From the NCBI GenBank assembly GCA_013215165.1, contig JABSRG010000017.1:1-53001 (forward strand): a stretch of DNA of 53,001 bases. The letters are read 5' to 3'. Within the stretch, counting starts at the first letter, position 1. Every line of letters begins with the position of its first letter. Below, one piece after another: positions 19,286-30,123 of this stretch. Source of the DNA: Opitutales bacterium (GTDB lineage Bacteria > Verrucomicrobiota > Verrucomicrobiia > Opitutales > JABSRG01). The notes below the pieces were generated by a model. It had not been told where the DNA came from. It saw nothing but the letters and a program-made list of their open reading frames with translations, and ran no database searches. The position numbers and the translations under genes were made by a program.

Positions 19286-19939
19286 ATGGCGAATATCTTC
19301 CCAAGATGGGTGAACACGATCCCGCTCAAAGTGATTGCAGCGCTGGCATTGACTGCCACGTCAATCATTGCGGGCATCACCTATTATTTTACACCGAAGT
19401 ATGCACGCGTGGGCTACCAACCCACACAGCCGGTAGCATTCGACCACAGTTTACACGTTGGCCAGTTGGGGATGGATTGCCGCTACTGCCACACGGATGT
19501 CGACAAAGCCGCGCACTCTAATGTGCCCTCGACCAACACATGCATGAATTGCCACTCGTTGATAAAGACAGACTCACCTAAGCTTCAGCCAATCCGTGAC
19601 AGCTTTGCATCTGGGGAACCTGTTGAATGGGTCCAGATCCACAAAACACCGGATTATGTTTATTTCAATCACGCGGCTCATGTGAATCGAGGAGTCAGCT
19701 GCGTGCATTGCCACGGCCAAGTTAATGAAATGGAAGTCGTCCACCACGAAAAGTCTCTCTCAATGGCATTTTGCCTCGAGTGCCATCGCGAGCCCGAGCG
19801 TTTCATTCGCCCCGTCGAGGATGTATATAACTTGGATTGGTCCGCTGGAGATTCGAGCGACCAAAAAGCACAGGGCGAAGAGCTTGTGCATGACTGGAAT
19901 GTGAACCCGCCACTTAGCTGTTCTGGCTGCCACCGATGA
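19286..19939 (+). CDS. actA: alternative complex III subunit ActA, penta-haem cytochrome c
   Basis: 217 residues with one N-terminal membrane helix (IAALALTATSIIAGITYYF) and five CxxCH haem-c sites: CRYCH, CMNCH, CVHCH, CLECH and CSGCH. This is the usual count for ActA. It receives electrons within alternative complex III, the quinol oxidoreductase that replaces cytochrome bc1, on the outer face of the inner membrane. It is first in the operon; its TGA overlaps the ATG of actB by four bases. No strong Shine-Dalgarno is seen. Confidence 0.95.
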   Translation: MANIFPRWVNTIPLKVIAALALTATSIIAGITYYFTPKYARVGYQPTQPVAFDHSLHVGQLGMDCRYCHTDVDKAAHSNVPSTNTCMNCHSLIKTDSPKLQPIRDSFASGEPVEWVQIHKTPDYVYFNHAAHVNRGVSCVHCHGQVNEMEVVHHEKSLSMAFCLECHREPERFIRPVEDVYNLDWSAGDSSDQKAQGEELVHDWNVNPPLSCSGCHR

Positions 19940-22900
19940 GTAAACGAATATTTTCACATCCTGAGCCCTCCGCCAACGATTTCACCGGGCCACGCTATTG
20001 GAAGAGTCTCGATGACTTGGCCGAAACGTCTGAGTTCAAGGACTGGGTAGAGCGGGAATTTCCCGAAGGTGCTTCCGAGCTTGAAGGTGTAGACCGCCGT
20101 AAGTTCATGAAGCTGATGGCCGCATCATTCGGTCTGGCCGGAGTCGGAATGGCGGGCTGTCGTCAACCACGTCGATATATCCTACCTTACGCTCAGCAGC
20201 CTGAATACACTCCAGTCGGCGTGCCCTCCTACTACAGCACGTCTTTCTCGATTGGTAATCAGACTATTCCTTTGGTCGTGGAGACACACGGTGCACGTCC
20301 GATCAAGATTGAAGGAAACCCCAGCTACAAGCCTTTCGGCGGTGGTTCTTCCATCTTTGCGCAGGCAAGTATCCTGGATCTCTATGATCCCGAGCGCTTT
20401 ACTGATTCTGTCCGCAATGGAGGAAAAGCTTCCAAAGCCGAAGTCTCCACCGCGCTTTCTGAGCTGAGCGAAGCCATGGCATCCGCTAGCGGCGAAGGAT
20501 ACGCAATCGTCACGGGAAAGAGTTCTTCCCCTACGCGCCTCCGACTTTTAGAGACGATTAAGAAAAAATACCCTTCAATATCGATCGTCGAGTATGAGGC
20601 GTCCCAACCAGGATTTCAGGAATCTGCTCTAGAAAAATACGCAGGGAAGCCCGTCAAGGCTCTCTACGATTTAACTAAGGCTGAGCGCGTTCTCTCTGTG
20701 GGAGCGGATATCACTGGCGGTGAAAATGGTTCCTTGAATTTAATCCGAGGCTTCAGTCAAGGTCGCGCAATCGACGACCCTAAAGAAGCTGATAAGATGA
20801 ATCGGCTTTACTCGGTGGAAGGCGATTTTTCGCTCACCGGGGGCATGGCTGATCACCGACTCCGCCTGGGTGCGTCTCAGATGCCTGCATTTATTGCCCT
20901 GGTAGGAGCGGAAATATTCGAGGCCTTCAACTTTGACGCTGATCTCGTAGCAACGCTGCGCGGAAAGGGAAGTTCCCTACAAGCCCATGATGAATGGATA
21001 AAGGCCTGTGCCCAAGACCTCGTAAACCATAAGCAGCATTCTGCTGTGCTTGCTGGTATTCAGCTTCCAGAAGAGGTGCACGTCATCGTAGCGGCCATCA
21101 ACAAAGTGCTGCACGCGGAAGATGGCGGACTTTTGCGTTATGTCGAAACGCCCAAAACTGCTTCGACTCACTCCATTATTGAGCTGGGTGCTGCGATCTC
21201 TGAGGGATCAGTCAAAAACCTCATCGTTTTGAGCTCAAATCCTGCCTTTGACGCTCCCGCTTCAGCGGGTTTTACGGATGCGCTGGGCAAACTCGATTCC
21301 CTGACGACGCTTTCTTACTACGATACTGAGAGCACGGAATCTGCGGGTCTTAGAATCGCGGAGTCTCACTATCTGGAGAGCTGGGGTGATGCGCGGACAT
21401 TCGACGGCACCTTGGTGCCGGTCCAACCAATGATCGAACCGCTTTTCGATACGTTCACCGCTCTGGAGATCTTGGGCATCCTAGCCGGTGAAACGGGTAA
21501 AAGCGGCTACGATATGGTGAGTGAGACATTTGCTACTATCGCAAACGGAGACGACGTCGCCACGAAGATGAAGATTTTCCTGTCTGAGGGCTTGCTCCCA
21601 GATAGTGGATTTGCTGCTACGTCACTTTCTATCTCTGCTTCAAAGGTGAGTGAGTTTGCCGAGCAGATCATGCCAGCCTCCGTGCTGAGCAAAGATTCCC
21701 TTGAGGCAATTTTTGTCCCTAGCAAACATGTCTTCGATGGACGTTACGCGAATAACGGCTGGCTCCTCGAATGTCCAGAGCCGATGACGAAGCTCACCTG
21801 GGATAACGCCGTGGTGATCAGTCCACGTCTTGCACGTGAGCTAGAAGAAGAGCAAGGCATTCAGATTTTACCGGGCACCACCATCATACAGTCGATGGGT
21901 AAATTCCGAGCCAACGCTCGTGATAACAAATATGTCCGCGGTAAGGAGATTGCGCCGATGGCGGAGATTACTGTGGATGGTGTGACCGTTAAAGCACCGC
22001 TCCACGTCATGCCAGGCTTGGCAAATTACAGCGTCATCCTTCCCTATGGATTTGGGCGACGTGTGGTTGGGCGCATCGGGCAGAACACCGGCTTTGATTT
22101 CTTTCCACTCAAGTCGACCGACGCCACTACGGCGGTCGGCGTGGACATTAAGCTGACTGAAGAAACCTACGTGCTTGCGAATACTCAGGAGCACTGGTCA
22201 ATGGAAGGTCGCGCCATCGTCCGCGAGGCTACGGTTGATGACTTCAAAAAACATCCTGACTTCGTTTCGAAGATGGGTATGGAGGCGCACTCACCTGCCA
22301 TCTACGGAAAAGACAAGAAGAAGTCTGTCCAATACAAGGCGACCAAAACGCCGAGAGGTGGATCTGCCTACGAGACGCCGGATTTCACATACCCACAGCA
22401 GTGGGGAATGACGATCGATCTGAATCTCTGCTTTGGTTGCAACGCCTGTGTCGTTGCCTGTCAGAGCGAAAATAACATCCCGATCGTGGGTAAGGATCAA
22501 GTGTTGCGCGGTCGCGAAATGCACTGGGTTCGCCTGGACCGTTATTTCGCAGCCGACGTCGACAAAGACCCGAATATCCACTCTTCAGCTGGAGAAACCG
22601 GTTCTGCCATGAACGGTTGGCACCAGGGCATCCCTGAGGACGTCCAAGTGACTTTCATGGGCTTGTCTTGTGTCCATTGTGAGCTGGCACCTTGTGAGCA
22701 AGTCTGCCCTGTGAACGCGACTGTCCACGACGACCAGGGCCTCAACGTAATGGCTTACAATCGTTGTATTGGAACCCGTTATTGCGCAAATAACTGTCCT
22801 TACAAAGTGCGCCGCTTTAATTTCTTCGATTGGAACAAGCGTCAAATTTCTGACCTCTACCTTGGACCTCTGGGTAAAAAGAATACTGATGGGCCCAAAG

Positions 22901-23373
22901 GCGAGCTTGTCAAAATGCGCAACAATCCAGACGTGACCGTCCGGATGCGCGGAGTGATGGAAAAATGCACCTACTGCGTCCAGCGTATCCAGGGAGCCAA
23001 GATCCGCCAAAAGGCGCGCGCTAAAGATTCTAATGATATTAAAGTCCGCGATGGTGCCATCAAGGTCGCTTGCCAAATGGTTTGTCCGACTGACGCCATC
23101 AAATTTGGCGATATTGCCGACGAAACCACCGAAGTGTCCAAGGCAAAGGATAGTAAGAGAAATTACGCGCTGTTGGGCTACTTGAATGTGCGCCCACGCA
23201 CGACCTACCTCGCTAAGCTGCGTAATCCGAACCCCTCAATGCCGGACGCCTACAAGCAGCCTTGGGGGCGTAAGGATTACGAAAACCGATATGGCCACGG
23301 CGGTCACGAGGAACATGGGCACGGGGATCACGCTGGCCACGACCATGAAAACCACGCTCCCGCAGCTCACTAA
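19936..23373 (+). CDS. actB: alternative complex III subunit ActB, fused molybdopterin-like and 4Fe-4S protein
   Basis: 1145 residues. A Tat-type signal near residue 55 ([11 protein letters not shown]) is followed by a Cys in a lipobox-like setting (GVGMAGC). Residues ~80-800 resemble the molybdopterin oxidoreductase fold, which in ActB carries no molybdenum. Residues ~830-1080 are a ferredoxin-type domain with Cys motifs [37 protein letters not shown] and CTYC/CQMVCP, enough for three to four Fe-S clusters. The last ~25 residues are very rich in His ([19 protein letters not shown]), which is not a defining part of the family and could bind metal. Translationally coupled to actA. Confidence 0.95.
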   Translation: MSKRIFSHPEPSANDFTGPRYWKSLDDLAETSEFKDWVEREFPEGASELEGVDRRKFMKLMAASFGLAGVGMAGCRQPRRYILPYAQQPEYTPVGVPSYYSTSFSIGNQTIPLVVETHGARPIKIEGNPSYKPFGGGSSIFAQASILDLYDPERFTDSVRNGGKASKAEVSTALSELSEAMASASGEGYAIVTGKSSSPTRLRLLETIKKKYPSISIVEYEASQPGFQESALEKYAGKPVKALYDLTKAERVLSVGADITGGENGSLNLIRGFSQGRAIDDPKEADKMNRLYSVEGDFSLTGGMADHRLRLGASQMPAFIALVGAEIFEAFNFDADLVATLRGKGSSLQAHDEWIKACAQDLVNHKQHSAVLAGIQLPEEVHVIVAAINKVLHAEDGGLLRYVETPKTASTHSIIELGAAISEGSVKNLIVLSSNPAFDAPASAGFTDALGKLDSLTTLSYYDTESTESAGLRIAESHYLESWGDARTFDGTLVPVQPMIEPLFDTFTALEILGILAGETGKSGYDMVSETFATIANGDDVATKMKIFLSEGLLPDSGFAATSLSISASKVSEFAEQIMPASVLSKDSLEAIFVPSKHVFDGRYANNGWLLECPEPMTKLTWDNAVVISPRLARELEEEQGIQILPGTTIIQSMGKFRANARDNKYVRGKEIAPMAEITVDGVTVKAPLHVMPGLANYSVILPYGFGRRVVGRIGQNTGFDFFPLKSTDATTAVGVDIKLTEETYVLANTQEHWSMEGRAIVREATVDDFKKHPDFVSKMGMEAHSPAIYGKDKKKSVQYKATKTPRGGSAYETPDFTYPQQWGMTIDLNLCFGCNACVVACQSENNIPIVGKDQVLRGREMHWVRLDRYFAADVDKDPNIHSSAGETGSAMNGWHQGIPEDVQVTFMGLSCVHCELAPCEQVCPVNATVHDDQGLNVMAYNRCIGTRYCANNCPYKVRRFNFFDWNKRQISDLYLGPLGKKNTDGPKGELVKMRNNPDVTVRMRGVMEKCTYCVQRIQGAKIRQKARAKDSNDIKVRDGAIKVACQMVCPTDAIKFGDIADETTEVSKAKDSKRNYALLGYLNVRPRTTYLAKLRNPNPSMPDAYKQPWGRKDYENRYGHGGHEEHGHGDHAGHDHENHAPAAH

Positions 23374-23387
23374 TTTATTGCATAGTC

Positions 23388-24905
23388 ATGGCTACTGTTT
23401 CTGAAAACGCACACGACCACGGATCGGCTCAGCACGAGATTATGGCAAAGGTAAAGCCTGCTCCGGTGGGTCGGCCTGATTTGGTCGAAAATAACCGGAG
23501 CCTCGGTTGGGTCACAGAAAAGGTCTGCAGCATCGTCGAGGAACGGACTCCTCTGTGGTGGTGGATGACTTTCGCAGTCGCTTGCGTGGGTGCGAGCTTC
23601 ACACTATTCGGTCTGATATACCTGGTTTCTTCTGGAACGGGTGTCTGGGGCCTGAACAATCCAGTCAACTGGGGCTGGGCGATTGTAAATTTCGTATTTT
23701 GGATCGGTATCGGTCACGCCGGAACATTGATCTCGGCGATTCTTTGTCTGCTGAGGCAAAAGTGGCGGACTTCGATTAATCGCGCGGCTGAGGCGATGAC
23801 CATTTTCGCGGTTGTGTGCGCGGGCATTTTTCCGACCTTCCACGTCGGTCGCGTTTGGTTCGCTTACTGGCTCGCGCCTTTCCCTAATTCTAACTGGATG
23901 TGGCCACAGTTTCGAAGCCCTCTAGAATGGGACGTTTTCGCGGTATCTACCTATGCGACCGTTTCGACCCTGTTTTGGTTGATGGGTATGATTCCCGACA
24001 TCGCAACCATCCGTGATCGGGTCGAGATGACCTATCAAAAGCACCTCGCCAATGCTAAGTCAGCTGCGGAGCGGAGCTACCTCAAAGTAGTGTATTTCCT
24101 CCGTAAATATTTCTACGGCATTGCTTCCATGGGTTGGAACGGTTCCACCAATCACTGGCGCAATTTCGAAATGGCCTATCTCCTTCTGGCAGGTCTAGCG
24201 ACGCCGCTGGTTCTTTCGGTGCATACCATCGTATCCTTCGACTTTGCCGCTTCGATTTTGCCCGGATGGCACACGACGATTTTCCCACCCTATTTCGTTG
24301 CCGGTGCGATCTTTTCTGGTTTCGGCATGGTGCTGACCTTGATGTTACCGCTCCGAGCGCTGTATGGGCTCCACGATTTGATCACTCAGAACCACATCGA
24401 CAACATGTGTAAGATCACGTTGGCGACTGGAACGATGGTTGGCTACGCCTACACGATGGAGTTCTTTATCGCCTGGTATGGGGCCAATCCCTACGAGGGC
24501 TTTGCTTTCGTAAACAGAGCTTTAGGTCAATATTGGTGGGCTTATCTGGCGATGTTCACCTGCAACGTGTTCACGCCTCAGCTCTTTTGGTTCAGAGCCG
24601 TTCGCGAGAACCACGCCTTGGTCTGGATCCTGTCGATTTTTGTCAATGTGGGCATGTGGTTCGAGCGCTTCGTGATTACGGTAACATCCTTGGCGAATGA
24701 CTTCCTTCCGTCGTCTTGGGGATACTACTCACCGTCGATGGTAGACATCTTTACTTACTTTGGAACCTTTGGACTCTTCTCGATCCTGTTCCTGTTGTTC
24801 CTGCGCTTCCTGCCGCTTATCGCGATGGCGGAGGTGAAGATGTATATGCCTGCTGGAGATCCGCACGGTCACCACGGCCACTCAGATGAGAAGGAGGAGA
24901 AATAA
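23388..24905 (+). CDS. actC: alternative complex III subunit ActC, NrfD-like quinol-site membrane protein
   Basis: 505 residues with about ten membrane helices, an NrfD/PsrC-type subunit that forms the quinol-binding site next to ActB. Family landmarks include [15 protein letters not shown], 'GRVWFAYW' and [14 protein letters not shown]. The N-terminus ([11 protein letters not shown]) and the C-terminus ([15 protein letters not shown]) are His-rich, like the ActB tail. It begins 14 bases after actB; the stop is followed at once by actD. No clear ribosome binding site. Confidence 0.95.
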   Translation: MATVSENAHDHGSAQHEIMAKVKPAPVGRPDLVENNRSLGWVTEKVCSIVEERTPLWWWMTFAVACVGASFTLFGLIYLVSSGTGVWGLNNPVNWGWAIVNFVFWIGIGHAGTLISAILCLLRQKWRTSINRAAEAMTIFAVVCAGIFPTFHVGRVWFAYWLAPFPNSNWMWPQFRSPLEWDVFAVSTYATVSTLFWLMGMIPDIATIRDRVEMTYQKHLANAKSAAERSYLKVVYFLRKYFYGIASMGWNGSTNHWRNFEMAYLLLAGLATPLVLSVHTIVSFDFAASILPGWHTTIFPPYFVAGAIFSGFGMVLTLMLPLRALYGLHDLITQNHIDNMCKITLATGTMVGYAYTMEFFIAWYGANPYEGFAFVNRALGQYWWAYLAMFTCNVFTPQLFWFRAVRENHALVWILSIFVNVGMWFERFVITVTSLANDFLPSSWGYYSPSMVDIFTYFGTFGLFSILFLLFLRFLPLIAMAEVKMYMPAGDPHGHHGHSDEKEEK

Positions 24906-24910
24906 CCGCT

Positions 24911-25465
24911 ATGTCTGATAAAGAATTACTACCTGAAGAGACGTTTGGAGCCATTGGCACATTCCATTCACCTCCCGATATTTTCGAGGCCTGTATCAAG
25001 ACTCGTGATGCGGGCTTCAAAAAGTGGGACTCATACACGCCCTACCCGGTCCACGGTCTCGATAAGGCGAGTGGTCAAAAACGCTCTTTGGTGGGACTCT
25101 TCTCATTGATCGGAGGCGTAACAGGATTTACCGCGGGAAACCTGATGGTTTGGTTTATGAACAGTTTCGACTACCCGCTTATCGTGGGCGGAAAGCCATT
25201 CTACAGCCCTATTTTCCCGTTTCCTGTGGCTTACGAGATGACTATTCTTTTCGCGGCTTTCGGCACACTGTTTGGGATGTTTTTTCTCAATCGCTTGCCG
25301 CAGCACCACAGCCCGATCTTCAACTACGAGCCCTCTTTCAAGGCAACGGATGATAAATTTCTCCTGTGCATCGAAGCGCGGGACGAGAAATTCGATCCCA
25401 AGACATCCATTCAATTTCTCAAGGATCTCGGAGCTACCGATGTGAAGCTCGTTTCAAATAACTAA
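24911..25465 (+). CDS. actD: alternative complex III subunit ActD (DUF3341)
   Basis: 184 residues with two central membrane helices (residues ~55-80 and ~95-125) and a cytoplasmic C-terminal domain, the usual DUF3341 layout for ActD. The start is strongly supported by AAGGAG in the end of actC. DUF3341 proteins brace ActC and ActF in the known structures. It lies between actC and actE, as in other act operons. Confidence 0.93.
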   Translation: MSDKELLPEETFGAIGTFHSPPDIFEACIKTRDAGFKKWDSYTPYPVHGLDKASGQKRSLVGLFSLIGGVTGFTAGNLMVWFMNSFDYPLIVGGKPFYSPIFPFPVAYEMTILFAAFGTLFGMFFLNRLPQHHSPIFNYEPSFKATDDKFLLCIEARDEKFDPKTSIQFLKDLGATDVKLVSNN

Positions 25466-25469
25466 GATC

Positions 25470-26126
25470 ATGCGCATATTTATCGCCATACTTGCCTTTG
25501 TGATCGTCACGGTCGTTTCCGTCCTAGGGTTTCGGGGTAACAAGAACGAGAAAGAGCCTATCTTCATTTTCCCGGATATGGACCGCCAGGCGAAATATCA
25601 CCCTCAAGGAGAGAGTGGATTTTTCAACAACGGTATGGCCGACCGACCCGCACCTGTGGGCACGGTGTCCCGTGGGACGGCTTTGGACTACGAGAAGGTG
25701 TGGAGCTCAGATTTTGAGAATGAGCAATTCCGCTCACCTGAAAAATATACCGGCAAAACAGATTCGGGTGAATGGGCTTCTGAATTCCCTTACGAGGTGA
25801 ATGGGACTTTCATCGAGTTGGGTGCTGAGAAATATAATATCTTCTGCTCGGTGTGTCACGGTGTTGCTGGCGATGGTCGCGGCATTACGGGGCAATACGG
25901 CTTGGTGGGTTCGGCAAATTTTCATGCGGACAACTACCGTCAAATGCCTCACGGTGAGATCTATAATACGATTCGCCTCGGCAAGAATACGATGATGGGC
26001 TACGGCGATAAATTAAGCGCCGAGGAACGTTGGGCGGTAGTCGCATACGTTCGCGTGCTACAACAAGCCTTCTATACTCAAGAAGACGAGCTCACTCCTG
26101 AATTGAAAGCAACGCTGGGTCTATGA
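25470..26126 (+). CDS. actE: alternative complex III subunit ActE, mono-haem cytochrome c
   Basis: 218 residues. An N-terminal membrane anchor (FIAILAFVIVTVVSVLGF) precedes one haem-c domain with CSVCHG near residue 125 and a distal Met in the RQMPHGE region. ActE passes electrons from ActA toward the terminal oxidase. No lipobox Cys is seen, so it is anchored by a helix. Its TGA overlaps the actF start by four bases (ATGA). Confidence 0.94.
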   Translation: MRIFIAILAFVIVTVVSVLGFRGNKNEKEPIFIFPDMDRQAKYHPQGESGFFNNGMADRPAPVGTVSRGTALDYEKVWSSDFENEQFRSPEKYTGKTDSGEWASEFPYEVNGTFIELGAEKYNIFCSVCHGVAGDGRGITGQYGLVGSANFHADNYRQMPHGEIYNTIRLGKNTMMGYGDKLSAEERWAVVAYVRVLQQAFYTQEDELTPELKATLGL

Positions 26127-27391
26127 ACGCGCAAGAATTAGCAAAAAAATATTCTGGTCTCTCCCTCGGCATTGGTGCCGTCGGAATCATTGTCGCGCTT
26201 GTGGGGGTTTTTATGGGCGTGGGCGATCACGACCCGCGCAACCTCATCAGCTACCTGATCGGGTTGGCCTTCTGGCTATCGATTTTGATCGGTATGCTGT
26301 TTCTGGTGATGATTTGGTATACCTTTGACGCGGGCTGGCCGATTATCATCCGCCGGCAGGTCGAGCATGCATTATCCGGCTTTAAGTGGCTCTTTCTGCT
26401 TTTCATTCCCTTGGCGATTATTCCCCTCACTGGACCCGACAACGCTATCCTGTGGAAGTGGATGAATCCGAATTATGTCATGCCTAACGGCGAGACGGTC
26501 GCGAATGACGTGCTTTACACAGCAAAAGAAGCCTACCTGAACATCCCGTTTTTTATCGTCCGTGTCGTGCTTATCTTTGGTCTTTGGATACTGCTCGCTG
26601 AAGCGTTCCGCAAATTTTCCATCAGCCAAGACGCCGATGGAGATGGGATATGGACCTCACGCGCTCGCCGCCTAGCTGGCCCAGGTCTATTCTTTATGGC
26701 CATCGGGACAACCCTCGCTGCGATCGACTGGTTCAAGAGTCTCGAGTTTCACTGGTTCTCCACGATGTATGGCGTTTGGTATTTTGCCGCGAGTATGCGG
26801 GCAGCCCTTGCCGTTATTGTACTCATCACAGTCTATTTAGGATACAAGGGTTACTTGAAGGGGTTGGTGAACCAGTCGCACAAGTATTTGCTCGGCTGCC
26901 TTTGCCTCGCATTCACCGTCTTCTGGGCATACATAAGCTTTTCCCAATATTTCCTTATCTACATGGCGAACATACCGGAAGAGACCTTCTGGTATAACAT
27001 CCGCGAGAAGAACCCTAACGGCGAGCTCAACTCCTGGTGGTGGGTCAGCATGGGGCTCGTATTCGGTCATTTTTTCGCACCGTTCCTCTCGCTGCTTTTT
27101 TATAATACCAAGATCCGCACACCTGCGCTGGTGACTGCTGCCTGTTGGATTCTATTCTTCTGTGTCCTCGATATCTTCTGGAATATCCTTCCAGGGAAAC
27201 TCACAGATACCGACCCCGCGAGCTTGGTGGGATACCAAGTCCGTCAGTTTTCTATCAATCCATTCGATCTCGCCTCCTTGATTGGTGTCGGGGGCATCGT
27301 CGCTTGGGCTTTCTTCTCTAGCATGAAGAAACATGAGATCATCCCGATCCGTGATCCTCATGTTCTCGAGTCTATCAATTACCACGAATAA
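26123..27391 (+). CDS. actF: alternative complex III subunit ActF, NrfD-like membrane protein
   Basis: 422 residues with about ten membrane helices, paralogous to ActC but shorter, as is usual. It supports ActC in the membrane and may form a proton path. Family features include the IGTTLAAIDWFKSLEFHWFS stretch and the long loop before WWWVSMGLVFGHFFAPF. ATGA overlap with actE; followed 9 bases later by a small membrane protein. Confidence 0.94.
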   Translation: MNAQELAKKYSGLSLGIGAVGIIVALVGVFMGVGDHDPRNLISYLIGLAFWLSILIGMLFLVMIWYTFDAGWPIIIRRQVEHALSGFKWLFLLFIPLAIIPLTGPDNAILWKWMNPNYVMPNGETVANDVLYTAKEAYLNIPFFIVRVVLIFGLWILLAEAFRKFSISQDADGDGIWTSRARRLAGPGLFFMAIGTTLAAIDWFKSLEFHWFSTMYGVWYFAASMRAALAVIVLITVYLGYKGYLKGLVNQSHKYLLGCLCLAFTVFWAYISFSQYFLIYMANIPEETFWYNIREKNPNGELNSWWWVSMGLVFGHFFAPFLSLLFYNTKIRTPALVTAACWILFFCVLDIFWNILPGKLTDTDPASLVGYQVRQFSINPFDLASLIGVGGIVAWAFFSSMKKHEIIPIRDPHVLESINYHE

Positions 27392-27400
27392 TTTAGCACC

Positions 27401-27682
27401 ATGGAACACGATAAACCATCCTCCCCGCTTTTGACGGTCGTCGGTGTGATCGGCTCGATGTTGATTTTCGTGCTGATTCTAGGAATTGCATATCTTCCAG
27501 GACGTAATGAGCCGGTCAACCAGCAGATCGTAGACATGCGCACGGCTACAAAAGAATCTGTGGATGCTTCGGGTGCGAAGGCGTTGAACGAAGCAGCGCT
27601 CATCGACGCTGAAAACAAGATTTATAAGATCCCCGTGGATCAGGCGGTGGCATTGACCATCGAGAAACTTCAGCAATACTGA
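27401..27682 (+). CDS. small single-pass membrane protein of the act-cco operon
   Basis: 93 residues with one membrane helix (residues ~13-33, VVGVIGSMLIFVLILGIAYL) and an outer domain of ~55 residues. The C-terminus, NKIYKIPVDQAVALTIEKL, resembles the IPIDRAMEL-type segment seen in small proteins or tails associated with respiratory complexes. Its tight placement between actF and ccoS, in frame with operon spacing, argues for a structural or assembly role linking alternative complex III and the oxidase. I do not recognise a named family with certainty. Confidence 0.75.
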   Translation: MEHDKPSSPLLTVVGVIGSMLIFVLILGIAYLPGRNEPVNQQIVDMRTATKESVDASGAKALNEAALIDAENKIYKIPVDQAVALTIEKLQQY

Positions 27683-27685
27683 CCC

Positions 27686-27874
27686 ATGGAATGGTTCAGC
27701 TACCTTTTAATTTTCTTTGGAGTCGCTGCGATATTCTTCGTTGTGGCCTCCTTCGTTTTGATGTGGTCCGTCAAACGCGGTCACTTTCAGCATTTTGACA
27801 AGCAGGCAAAGTCAGTCTTTACAGAGGATGAGCCAGAGGGAGTTGTGATAGACCGCTTTCCCGCCCGCCGCTAA
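27686..27874 (+). CDS. ccoS: cbb3 oxidase assembly protein CcoS-like
   Basis: 62 residues with one N-terminal membrane helix (LLIFFGVAAIFFVVASFVLM) followed by WSVKRGHFQHFDKQAK and an acidic FTEDEPE, closely matching the CcoS pattern of 'LFWAIRSGQFDDLEGPA..ILFDDD'. CcoS is needed to insert haem b and copper into CcoN. It precedes ccoN by 15 bases, so assembly factor and oxidase are co-expressed. Short length limits certainty. Confidence 0.8.
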   Translation: MEWFSYLLIFFGVAAIFFVVASFVLMWSVKRGHFQHFDKQAKSVFTEDEPEGVVIDRFPARR

Positions 27875-27889
27875 TATACTTTCCGACAT

Positions 27890-29359
27890 ATGAGTACCCT
27901 TGCACCAGCTCCTAGTCCGAGCGAGCCGATCACAAGCCCGAGTTCTGAAGAACGGGTTACCTTGTCGGCGATCGATGATTCGGTTCGGGGACCCGCAATT
28001 TTATTTGTCTCCTCTTCGATTGTATGGCTCATGATCGGAACTGTCTTCGCTCTGATGGCAGCCTTCAAAGCGCACACCCCGGAGTTTATGGGTAACATCG
28101 AGTGGTCGACTTTTGGACGTGCGCGCTCGGCACACTTGAACGCCATGGCCTATGGATGGGGTTTCAATGTAGCAGCAGCGGTTGCACTCTGGCTTATGGC
28201 TCGCCTGAGCAAGGTTAAGCTGATGCACGGAGGGATACTTTATATCTCCGGAGCATTTTGGAATTTAGGGGTAATAATCGGGGTTTTCGGAATCCTCAAA
28301 GGAGACATGACCAGTGTCGAATGGTTGGAGATGCCCCCCTATGCAGCGCCTTTGTTGGCGGTGGCTTACCTCGGGATCGGCTTTTGGGGAGTCCAGTGTT
28401 TTCTTAATCGGAAACAAGAGTTCGTCTATGTCTCCCAGTGGTATGTGCTGGCTGCGTTATTCTGGCTGCCTTGGCTCTATATCATTGCGCAAGTGATGAT
28501 TAACTTCGTCCCGGCGCGAGGCGTCGTCCAGAGCATTACGAACTGGTGGTTTGCTCACAACGTTTTGGGGCTTTGGTTTACGCCGATCGGGCTGGCTGCG
28601 GTTTACTATTTCATACCAAAGGTGTTGGGGCGGCCTATCCACAGTTACTATCTTTCTGTTTTGGGCTTTTGGTCCCTAGCTCTTTTCTATAACTGGGCAG
28701 GTGTGCACCACTTGGTGGGGGGACCCATCCCAGTATGGCTGATCACAGCCGGTATTGTCGGCAGTGTTATGATGGTGATCCCCGTGATTGTTACGGCAAT
28801 CAATCACCACCTGTCTGTTGTCGGGCATCATCGTGAGGTATGGGCAAGTCCCACCCTGCGTTTTACGGTGTTTGGTGCCATGAACTATACCCTGGCGAGT
28901 TTGATCGGTTCACTGATGGCCATCCGCGAAGTTAATCTGGTGACTCACTTTACCCATTTTACCGTCGGCCACGCTCACCATGGTCTCTATGCCTTCTTCA
29001 CCATGGTAATGTTTGGGGCGATTTATTTTATTATGCCTCGGCTCCTTAAGCGTGAGTGGCCTTCAGCGATTCTGATCAAAGTGCACTTCTGGACTACCGC
29101 GGTGGGCATTACCGCAATGGTGATTGCACTGAGCGTCGGCGGTTGGATTCAAGGATCCGAGATGAATAACCCAGAAATAGAGTTTCTCGATATCGTAAAG
29201 AATACGGTTCCCTATCTCTACGCCCGTTCTGTGTCTGGTATTCTCTTAACCGTGGGCCACATCGCCTTTGCAGTGAACTTCTTTTGGTTGCTGATCGGCG
29301 GGCGCTGGGCTCGCTACAAGCAAGGTCCTACCTTAATTGGGGAGGAGGCTGAAGCCTAA
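27890..29359 (+). CDS. ccoN: cbb3-type cytochrome c oxidase subunit I (CcoN)
   Basis: 489 residues and about twelve membrane helices. Haem and CuB ligands expected for the C-type oxidase family are visible: [11 protein letters not shown] (low-spin haem His), [11 protein letters not shown] (CuB His pair), and [18 protein letters not shown] (haem ligands). The end of the protein ([22 protein letters not shown]) is also typical. It is the proton-pumping, O2-reducing subunit with high oxygen affinity. It sits directly downstream of the alternative complex III genes; the GGAGG in its last codons may serve translation of ccoO. Confidence 0.95.
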   Translation: MSTLAPAPSPSEPITSPSSEERVTLSAIDDSVRGPAILFVSSSIVWLMIGTVFALMAAFKAHTPEFMGNIEWSTFGRARSAHLNAMAYGWGFNVAAAVALWLMARLSKVKLMHGGILYISGAFWNLGVIIGVFGILKGDMTSVEWLEMPPYAAPLLAVAYLGIGFWGVQCFLNRKQEFVYVSQWYVLAALFWLPWLYIIAQVMINFVPARGVVQSITNWWFAHNVLGLWFTPIGLAAVYYFIPKVLGRPIHSYYLSVLGFWSLALFYNWAGVHHLVGGPIPVWLITAGIVGSVMMVIPVIVTAINHHLSVVGHHREVWASPTLRFTVFGAMNYTLASLIGSLMAIREVNLVTHFTHFTVGHAHHGLYAFFTMVMFGAIYFIMPRLLKREWPSAILIKVHFWTTAVGITAMVIALSVGGWIQGSEMNNPEIEFLDIVKNTVPYLYARSVSGILLTVGHIAFAVNFFWLLIGGRWARYKQGPTLIGEEAEA

Positions 29360-29381
29360 TTTGGCTCGGGAGGCATCGCTT

Positions 29382-30119
29382 ATGATGAAGAATTTTTATA
29401 CGCTGTTTTTCGGCTTCTTCGCTGCGCTAGCGTTTTCGTTCACTGGATTAATCATATCCAGTGAAATCCAGCTCGGTGGGCTACAGCCGACTACACCAGC
29501 TTTAATGGATGATGAGGGTAACCAAATCTCTGGAACTACCTTTTTTAAGCCCTTAGTCGAGGGTGGAGAAATGATTGAGCGTCCGGGTTTACTCATGGAG
29601 GGTGAGCCGATGTATCCTCAAGAGCCCTTGGGCTTGGCCCAGCTGGGCAAGCAGGTCTACATGTCCCAAGGGTGTATGTATTGCCACAGCCAGCAGGTGC
29701 GTCGAAAAGGTTTTGGCGCTGACCAAGACCGACTCTGGGGTGAGCGACAATCCGTAGCACGTGACTATATTCTACAAGACCGCGTCCTTCTTGGCACCAT
29801 GCGCACGGGGCCAGATCTAAAGAATGTTGGAGATCGTGGAATCTCTGCCGACGATGGACATTGGCACTATCAACATCTCTATAACCCACAACTGACTTCG
29901 GTGGGTTCAACGATGCCTCCTTACCGTTACCTGTTTGAATTGAAACCTATAGTCGACGGAACTCCAGAACCCGACGCGGTGCAAATTCCCTCAGATTCTC
30001 CAGATGCTCCGCCTGCTGGCATGCAGGTGGTCCCAAAGATGGAAGCACGCGCTCTGGTGGCTTACCTGAAAAGCTTGCGACTCAACTACGCCCTTCCTGA
30101 GGCACCCTTCCAAGAATAG
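29382..30119 (+). CDS. ccoO: cbb3-type oxidase subunit II (CcoO), mono-haem cytochrome c
   Basis: 245 residues from the ATG at 29382, which has GGGAGG nine bases upstream; an in-frame TTG at 29337 overlapping ccoN is less likely. One membrane anchor ([18 protein letters not shown]) is followed by a single haem site [10 protein letters not shown] and the FixO-type [12 protein letters not shown] segment. It transfers electrons to CcoN. It ends in TAG, four bases before the next gene. Confidence 0.94.
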   Translation: MMKNFYTLFFGFFAALAFSFTGLIISSEIQLGGLQPTTPALMDDEGNQISGTTFFKPLVEGGEMIERPGLLMEGEPMYPQEPLGLAQLGKQVYMSQGCMYCHSQQVRRKGFGADQDRLWGERQSVARDYILQDRVLLGTMRTGPDLKNVGDRGISADDGHWHYQHLYNPQLTSVGSTMPPYRYLFELKPIVDGTPEPDAVQIPSDSPDAPPAGMQVVPKMEARALVAYLKSLRLNYALPEAPFQE

Positions 30120-30123
30120 CAGC

